From Clostridia bacterium (GTDB lineage Bacteria > Bacillota > Clostridia > Monoglobales > Firm-18), in NCBI GenBank assembly GCA_017408205.1, contig JAFQVC010000199.1:1-18504 (forward strand): a DNA stretch of 18,504 nucleotides, written 5' to 3'. A model generated the notes under the pieces. That model searched no databases, was not told where the DNA came from, and saw only the letters and a list, made by a program, of their open reading frames with translations. Positions 14,597 to 18,504 of the stretch are shown piece after piece. The translations under genes and the position numbers were made by a program. The number at the start of each line of letters is the position of its first letter. The first letter of the stretch is position 1.

Positions 14597-14610
14597 TAAA
14601 TAAATGTCAA
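14582..14610 (-). promoter_or_regulatory. Full-consensus sigma-A promoter for the AbrB-type regulator
   Basis: On the - strand: TTGACA (14610-14605), 17 bases, TATAAT (14587-14582). Both hexamers are perfect. Its spacer contains the whole sigma-E -10 of the oppositely directed spmA promoter. Confidence 0.88.
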
Positions 14611-14623
14611 TGGAGGGAAAATA

Positions 14624-15196
14624 ATGCTTAATTACATCTGGGGTGGAATGATGCTTATTTCTATAGTTTTTGGCGCTGTAAGCGGTAATTTGCAAAGTGT
14701 TGCATCAGAAATTATGAACGGAGCAAAAGAGGGTGTTAATGTTGCATTGTCTTTAGTTGGCGTTATGTGTTTATGGTCGGGAATAATGGAAATAGCAAGT
14801 AAAAGCGGATTTACTAAATTCTTCGGGTATTTATTAAGACCTGTAACTAAAATACTGTTTCCCAAATTAAAAGCCGACAGCGAGGCAATGAACGCAATAG
14901 TAATGAATATGACTGCAAATATGCTTGGTATGTCCAATGCCGCGACACCTCTTGGAATAAAGGCGGTAAAAGAACTGCACAAGTTAAATCCGGGCAATGT
15001 TGCAAGTGATGATATTTGTATGTTTATAGTAATTAATACTGCCTCAATTCAGTTGATTCCGTCAACGGTACTTGCCCTTCGGCAGAGCGTAAATTCTGCA
15101 AACATGTTTGAGATTATATTTCCGGTCTGGATAGTAAGTTTGGCAGCAATTACTGCAGGGGTTATTATGTGCAAAGGGGTAAGAAAAGGTGCTTAA
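14624..15196 (+). CDS. spmA: SpmA, spore maturation protein A
   Basis: Membrane protein of 190 residues containing the nucleoside-recognition (Gate) domain. The opening is MLNYIWGGMMLISIVFGAV. Family blocks include GAKEGVNVALSLVGVMCLWSG, then FTKFFGYLLRPVTKILFP, the highly conserved MNMTANMLGMSNAATPLGI, and NTASIQLIPSTVLALRQ. About four to five hydrophobic segments. SpmA and SpmB are needed for full dehydration of the spore core in B. subtilis and probably act as a pair in the mother-cell-side spore membrane. GGAGGG at 14612-14617 precedes the ATG by 6 bases. It is the first gene of the sigma-E-promoted unit, overlaps spmB by 8 bases, and has almost exactly the usual family length. Confidence 0.96.
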   Translation: MLNYIWGGMMLISIVFGAVSGNLQSVASEIMNGAKEGVNVALSLVGVMCLWSGIMEIASKSGFTKFFGYLLRPVTKILFPKLKADSEAMNAIVMNMTANMLGMSNAATPLGIKAVKELHKLNPGNVASDDICMFIVINTASIQLIPSTVLALRQSVNSANMFEIIFPVWIVSLAAITAGVIMCKGVRKGA

Positions 15197-15713
15197 TTAT
15201 TTATCGGTAGCAATTATGCCTTTGATTGTATTTTCAATAATTACCTATGGTCTTATGAAAAAAGTTTCCATATTTGACAGTTTTACAAAAGGCGCAAAAG
15301 ATGGTTTGGAAACAACATTTCGTATTTTGCCATCCCTTGTTGCACTTGTGACTGCGGTATCAATGTTAAGAGCATCGGGATTTATTGATTTTTTATGTAA
15401 TTTAATGACGCCGTTTCTTGATTTTATCGGGTTTCCGAAAGAACTTGTCCCCTTGTCGCTTATGAGACCCATTTCGGGAAGCGGTGCCCTTGCGGTAATT
15501 GATGAAATATTAAAAACTCACGGTGCTGATACGTTTATAGGAAGATGCGCCTCTGTTATGGCGGGTTCTACTGAAACAACATTTTACACTCTTGCAGTTT
15601 ATCTTGGCAGTGTGGGTATAACCAATTCAAGACATACGGTCAGGTCTGCACTTTGTGCTGACCTGACCGCAATGATTGTAAGTGTAATTATAGTTAAACT
15701 TATATTTTACTAA
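15189..15713 (+). CDS. spmB: SpmB, spore maturation protein B
   Basis: Membrane protein of 174 residues, the standard partner of SpmA, also with a Gate domain. Recognisable blocks are KGAKDGLETTFRILPSLVAL, FLDFIGFPKELVPLSLMRPI, GSGALAVIDEILKTHGAD and MAGSTETTFYTLAVYLGSVG. It starts with GTG 15189, read from the spmA end with GGGG at 15176-15179 as Shine-Dalgarno, so translation is probably coupled. The 3' part encodes a near-perfect palindrome (15637-15669). Its TAA stop (15711-15713) overlaps by three bases the stop codon of a small ORF on the opposite strand. In B. subtilis the order is dacB-spmA-spmB; here the carboxypeptidase follows instead. Confidence 0.96.
   Translation: MLNYLSVAIMPLIVFSIITYGLMKKVSIFDSFTKGAKDGLETTFRILPSLVALVTAVSMLRASGFIDFLCNLMTPFLDFIGFPKELVPLSLMRPISGSGALAVIDEILKTHGADTFIGRCASVMAGSTETTFYTLAVYLGSVGITNSRHTVRSALCADLTAMIVSVIIVKLIFY
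15637..15669. repeat. Near-perfect 33-base palindrome within spmB
   Basis: CGGTCAGGTC (15637-15646) pairs with 15660-15669. Inside it a T-T mismatch is followed by GCAC (15648-15651) paired with GTGC (15655-15658) around a TTT loop. This gives 14 pairs, one mismatch and a 3-base loop, GC-rich against the local AT background. No T-run follows on either strand, so it is not a standard terminator. Confidence 0.85.
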
Positions 15714-15856
15714 CAACAGTCGCATCTGTCGTTACAGCAGTCGTTACCTAACAATCCGCCGTTATCGTTGCACAGGCATACAATAACAATTACAGCTATA
15801 ATAATCCAAATCCAGTCGTTACCAAATAATCCGCAGTTATTGTTGTTATAAGACAT
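15710..15856 (-). CDS. Small Cys-rich membrane-anchored protein, 48 residues
   Basis: An ORF on the - strand from ATG (15856-15854) to TAG (15712-15710). Asn/Gly/Cys-rich ends, MSYNNNNCGLFGND and NDNGGLLGNDCCNDRCDCC, flank one hydrophobic helix (WIWIIIAVIVIVCLC, residues 15-29). There are eight Cys, five of them in the last nine residues, and the GLxGND motif occurs on both sides of the helix. A strong Shine-Dalgarno AAAGGGG sits 7 bases before the ATG, which together with composition argues that it is translated. Similar short Asn/Cys-rich proteins are common in clostridial genomes and have no known function; the setting, between spmB and dacB, suggests a spore-envelope or forespore membrane role. 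That role is inference. Its 3' end overlaps the spmB stop by three bases. Confidence 0.72.
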   Translation of the reverse strand: MSYNNNNCGLFGNDWIWIIIAVIVIVCLCNDNGGLLGNDCCNDRCDCC

Positions 15857-15948
15857 AATATGACCCCTTTCAGAATTTAAACATATGAAACACCAGTTAT
15901 TATATAGTATTCTTATTACTTATTATTTGTTACCTGCGAGGTGTTTTT

Positions 15949-17067
15949 TTGAAAAAAGCATTATTACTTATTGTGTTAATTGTTGTTAACAATATATCAG
16001 TTTACGCTTTGTCTGCCCAAAGTTCTGTACTTATGGATTTTGAAAGCAGACGTGTATTAATGGAAAACAATGCTCATTTAAGGCGTGGCATGGCAAGTAC
16101 TACAAAGATTATGACCGCAATAGTTGCTCTCGAAAAAGGAAATCTTGATGACATTGTTACAGTTTCATACAAAGCAAGTACAGTAGAGGGTTCTTCTATG
16201 TGGCTCAAATCAGGGGAAGAAATTACACTTCGCAGTTTGTTGTACGGACTTATGCTTAATTCGGGTAATGATGCGGCAACTGCAATTGCAGAACATATAG
16301 GAGGAAGTATTGAGGGCTTTGCGGTATTAATGAACGACAAAGCAAAAGAACTTGGTCTTAAAGATACATCATTTACTAATCCTCACGGACTTGATGACGA
16401 AAATCACTACACAACTGCTTACGAACTTGGCATTATTACCTGCTATGCTATGGAAAACGAGGTCTTTTGCGACATAGTGAATACCAAAAGAAAGACCATC
16501 GAAGGACTTGGGAACGGAATAAACAGAACATTAACCAATCATAATAAAATGCTTACATTATATGACAATGCCGACGGGGTAAAAACGGGTTTTACCAAAA
16601 AGTGCGGACGTTGTCTTGTATCCAGCGCAACTAAAGATGATTTAAAGTTAATCGCAGTAACTCTTAATGCACCGGATGACTGGAATGACCATAAAACCAT
16701 GCTTGATTTCGGCTTTGACAATTACTATAAATTTACAGGTGCGGATAAAAACAGTTATATAAGAACTGTGTCAGTTACAGGTGGTAAGTTTGACAAAGTT
16801 TCCTGTTATGCAAAGAAAGAACTGTCCGTTGCGGTAAAAGAAAATGAAAAAACAGAAGTGAAATTTAATTTACCTGAATGTGTAAAAGCACCGGTAATTA
16901 TCGGGCAAAAACTTGGTACTGCCGAAATTTATGTGGACGGAAAACTGACAGACAGCATCGACGTTGTTGCCGGATACGGGGTTAACAAAAAATTATCGAA
17001 CAGTTTTTTTGATGTGTTTTATTTTTTGTCTATGGAACTGTTAAGTAAGTTTGTAACATCAGTATAA
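15949..17067 (+). CDS. dacB: D-alanyl-D-alanine carboxypeptidase (DacB/DacF type, PBP5 family)
   Basis: Serine-type penicillin-binding protein of 372 residues that trims the terminal D-Ala from muropeptide stems. A signal peptide occupies about residues 1-20 (KKALLLIVLIVV core). The three active-site motifs are S50-T-T-K53, S105-G-N107 and K212-T-G214. A PBP5_C-like beta domain follows (about 270-355), and the last ~20 residues form a hydrophobic/amphipathic segment for membrane attachment. It begins with TTG 15949, with GAGGTG 5 bases upstream. DacB in B. subtilis is in an operon with spmA-spmB and controls cortex cross-linking; finding it just after spmB supports DacB rather than a vegetative DacA or the spoIIA-linked DacF. 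I do not see a strong promoter in the 235 bases after spmB. Confidence 0.87.
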   Translation: MKKALLLIVLIVVNNISVYALSAQSSVLMDFESRRVLMENNAHLRRGMASTTKIMTAIVALEKGNLDDIVTVSYKASTVEGSSMWLKSGEEITLRSLLYGLMLNSGNDAATAIAEHIGGSIEGFAVLMNDKAKELGLKDTSFTNPHGLDDENHYTTAYELGIITCYAMENEVFCDIVNTKRKTIEGLGNGINRTLTNHNKMLTLYDNADGVKTGFTKKCGRCLVSSATKDDLKLIAVTLNAPDDWNDHKTMLDFGFDNYYKFTGADKNSYIRTVSVTGGKFDKVSCYAKKELSVAVKENEKTEVKFNLPECVKAPVIIGQKLGTAEIYVDGKLTDSIDVVAGYGVNKKLSNSFFDVFYFLSMELLSKFVTSV

Positions 17068-17072
17068 AACAC

Positions 17073-17101
17073 TTTACTTTTTTGTATTTGTTTGATATAA
17101 T
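17073..17101 (+). promoter_or_regulatory. Predicted sigma-A promoter with extended -10 for the yqeG-aroE fusion gene
   Basis: TTTACT (17073-17078, 4 of 6), 17 bases, TATAAT (17096-17101) preceded by TGA to form the extended -10 TGATATAAT, the same nine bases as before pckG. The start would be near 17108, with the Shine-Dalgarno AAAGGTAGG ahead of the ATG at 17127. Confidence 0.6.
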
Positions 17102-17126
17102 TAACAGATACGAAAGGTAGGTTAAT

Positions 17127-18356
17127 ATGAAACTCTTTACACCTCATTACTTTGAAGATAATTTCTTTAACATTAATTTTGATAAACTTAAAAAAGACGG
17201 TATAAAACTGATTATTACGGATATTGACAACACTTTGGTTCCTTATGCAGTTGCCACGCCTACACAGAAAATCAACAGGTTATTTGAAAAATTGCAGATG
17301 ATGGGTTTTGATATTTGCTTTTTATCCAACAATCAGTCACAGCGTGTTGACGTATTTAACGAAGGACTTGGCTATTATTCCGTAAGTTTAAGCAGAAAGC
17401 CACTTCCTTACGGGTATAAACAGTGTATGCAATATCACAACTGCACAAAAGAGGAAACTGTTTTTATCGGTGACCAACTTTTTACCGATATTCTTGGTGC
17501 AAAACTTGCGGGCATTAAGTGTATTCTTGTAAAGCCCATTAAAACCAATGACGAAGAGTTTTTCATACGTTTAAAGCGGTCTTTTGAAAAATTTATACTA
17601 AAGAAAATCACACCGAAAAAACTTGGTGTAATCGGAACCCCCGTATCCCACAGTATGTCGCCAATTCTTCACGGTTTTTTCTACAGGAAATTCAAGATAA
17701 ATGCCGTATATAAAAAATACTGTCCCACGTACGAAAATCTTGGGGAATACATTTCCTACTTTAAAGAAAATGGCTTTTTGGGTTTTAACGTTACTGTTCC
17801 GTACAAGCAGGTGATTATAAAATATCTCGATTATATCCACCCTGATGCAGAAAAAATCGGTGCGGTAAATACTGTAAAAATTGTTGATGGTAAACTTTAC
17901 GGATACAATACCGACGGTGACGGTTTTTGTATGCAGATAAAAGATATAAAAGGCAAAGATGTGAAAATTATCGGTGCGGGCGGCTCTGTTTTATCTGTAG
18001 TTCACTGCCTTATTAAAAACGGTGCCAAATCTGTTACCATTTATAACAGAACATTGGAGAAAGCGAAAGTCATTGCAGATTTGTATGATAATGTTTGTGC
18101 AAAGCCGTTAGATGTATTTAGTGCAGATAATTGTCAGATACTTATTAATGCGGTACTTCTTAACGTTGTAGCGGTTAAAGACCTTGACGGAATAGAAGAG
18201 GGCACAGAAGTGTTTGATATTAACTACAACAAAAAAGAAACAGAGTTTATAAAGATGGCGTTAAAGTATAACGTGACAGTTAAAAACGGACTTATGATGC
18301 TTGTGAATCAGGGTTTACTTGCTCATAAAATCTGGTTTGGAAAGGAAGAAAACTAA
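17127..18356 (+). CDS. yqeG-aroE: Fusion of a YqeG-type HAD phosphatase with shikimate 5-dehydrogenase (AroE)
   Basis: 409 residues in one uninterrupted frame. Residues 1 to ~160 are a YqeG-family HAD-IIIA phosphatase: motif I D32-I-D34-N-T, motif II LSNN (Ser67), Lys91 in SRKPLPYG, motif IV GDQLFTD (Asp116, Asp121). Residues ~163-409 are AroE, which reduces 3-dehydroshikimate to shikimate with NADPH in the aromatic amino acid pathway. Its substrate motif GTPVSHSMSPILHG starts at 170; the catalytic Lys227 is in NVTVPYKQ; GAVNTV and YNTDGDGF (Asp263) follow; the NADP loop is GAGGSVLSVV with NRT at 307-309, and Gln396 is near the end. The usual NATxxGM segment is altered (NAVLLNVV, 341-348). 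In B. subtilis yqeG, yqeH and aroE are separate neighbours; here yqeH is missing. Confidence 0.9.
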   Translation: MKLFTPHYFEDNFFNINFDKLKKDGIKLIITDIDNTLVPYAVATPTQKINRLFEKLQMMGFDICFLSNNQSQRVDVFNEGLGYYSVSLSRKPLPYGYKQCMQYHNCTKEETVFIGDQLFTDILGAKLAGIKCILVKPIKTNDEEFFIRLKRSFEKFILKKITPKKLGVIGTPVSHSMSPILHGFFYRKFKINAVYKKYCPTYENLGEYISYFKENGFLGFNVTVPYKQVIIKYLDYIHPDAEKIGAVNTVKIVDGKLYGYNTDGDGFCMQIKDIKGKDVKIIGAGGSVLSVVHCLIKNGAKSVTIYNRTLEKAKVIADLYDNVCAKPLDVFSADNCQILINAVLLNVVAVKDLDGIEEGTEVFDINYNKKETEFIKMALKYNVTVKNGLMMLVNQGLLAHKIWFGKEEN

Positions 18357-18504
18357 TGATAAAATTTGGTCCAGGCGGGAACTGCGAAGATTTTTATGCA
18401 AATGGCGGAAAATCTTCGTTGGATATACCAAAATGGTTAGATTCCGTAGGTCTTAACGCCTATGAATACGAGTGCGGACGAGGAGTTAAAATTTCAGAAG
18501 AAAG
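18356..18504 (+). CDS. Start of a TIM-barrel protein resembling deoxyribonuclease IV (partial)
   Basis: Begins at ATG 18356, sharing one base with the aroE stop (TAATG), with AAGGAAG upstream. The frame runs open to the window end, giving 49 residues: MIKFGPGGNCEDFYANGGKS, then LDIPKWLDSVGLNAYEYECG. This opening, with a GP-x-GN loop and an E-Y-x-C-x-RG segment, resembles the endonuclease IV/xylose isomerase-like TIM-barrel proteins common in Clostridia. The metal-binding residues lie beyond the window, so the enzymatic role cannot be confirmed. It is probably co-transcribed with the yqeG-aroE gene. Confidence 0.65.
   Translation, partial: MIKFGPGGNCEDFYANGGKSSLDIPKWLDSVGLNAYEYECGRGVKISEE

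Noticed and set aside
15881..15908. ACATATG-N13-TATATAGT as a sigma-E promoter for dacB.
   Set aside because: Only 5 of 7 matches in each half and spacing shorter than consensus; too weak to call in AT-rich DNA.
18147..18175. A frameshift explaining the odd NAVLLNVV segment of AroE.
   Set aside because: A neighbouring frame reads Thr-Ser as in NATS but then hits a stop at once, and the original frame continues with good AroE sequence. A simple single indel does not explain it.
1..18504. Mobile elements, CRISPR arrays, prophage, toxin-antitoxin or defence systems.
   Set aside because: No transposase, integrase, direct-repeat array, tRNA-like attachment site or defence domain is visible; gene style is uniform and typical of core chromosome.

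Overview
The window is a chromosomal segment of an AT-rich, endospore-forming Firmicute, most likely an uncultured member of the class Clostridia. It carries the complete eight-gene spoIIIA operon, the spoIIGA-sigE pair, a SpoVB-type flippase, spmA-spmB with a D,D-carboxypeptidase, strong AGGAGG-type ribosome binding sites and textbook Bacillota promoters. I see no mobile element, CRISPR array, tRNA or rRNA. Genes are tightly packed and almost all lie on the + strand; the exceptions are a mutarotase-like gene, an AbrB-type regulator and a tiny Cys-rich gene.

Layout. (1) 1-2021: the C-terminal tail of a KsgA/RsmA-type rRNA methyltransferase, then GTP-dependent PEP carboxykinase with its own promoter and a strong terminator. 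(2) 2066-6235: spoIIIAA to spoIIIAH, the forespore-mother cell channel, with compacted AF and AG proteins. (3) 6303-8608: an Asp23/Gls24 protein, UDP-glucose 4-epimerase (with Cys in place of the catalytic Tyr) and a sugar-nucleotidyltransferase-like protein, closed by a terminator. (4) 8607-10160: a Spo0A-box promoter, spoIIGA (protease) and sigE (pro-sigma-E), then a terminator hairpin that contains the next promoter. (5) 10162-12090: an SLC13/ArsB-like permease and a GNAT-like acyltransferase, ending in a bidirectional terminator. (6) 12088-14301: an aldose-1-epimerase-like gene (-) divergent from a spoVB-like gene (+). (7) 14306-17067: an AbrB/SpoVT-type regulator (-) divergent from spmA-spmB, a convergent 48-residue Cys-rich ORF, and a DacB-like carboxypeptidase. 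(8) 17127-18504: a YqeG phosphatase/shikimate dehydrogenase fusion and the start of a TIM-barrel (endonuclease IV-like) gene.

How it works together. Spo0A would switch on spoIIGA-sigE, SpoIIGA would process pro-sigma-E, and sigma-E in the mother cell would transcribe spoIIIA, spmAB and probably spoVB. The sequence supports this with a Spo0A box on a long-spacer promoter before spoIIGA, a full-consensus sigma-E promoter before spmA, and weaker sigma-E-like elements before spoVB and spoIIIAA. In both divergent regions a consensus sigma-A promoter for the leftward gene overlaps the sigma-E element for the rightward sporulation gene, suggesting a compact vegetative/sporulation switch. No wholly new multi-gene system is evident. 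The most unusual items are regulatory (nested terminator/promoter, antisense terminator, overlapping divergent promoters) and altered catalytic motifs.
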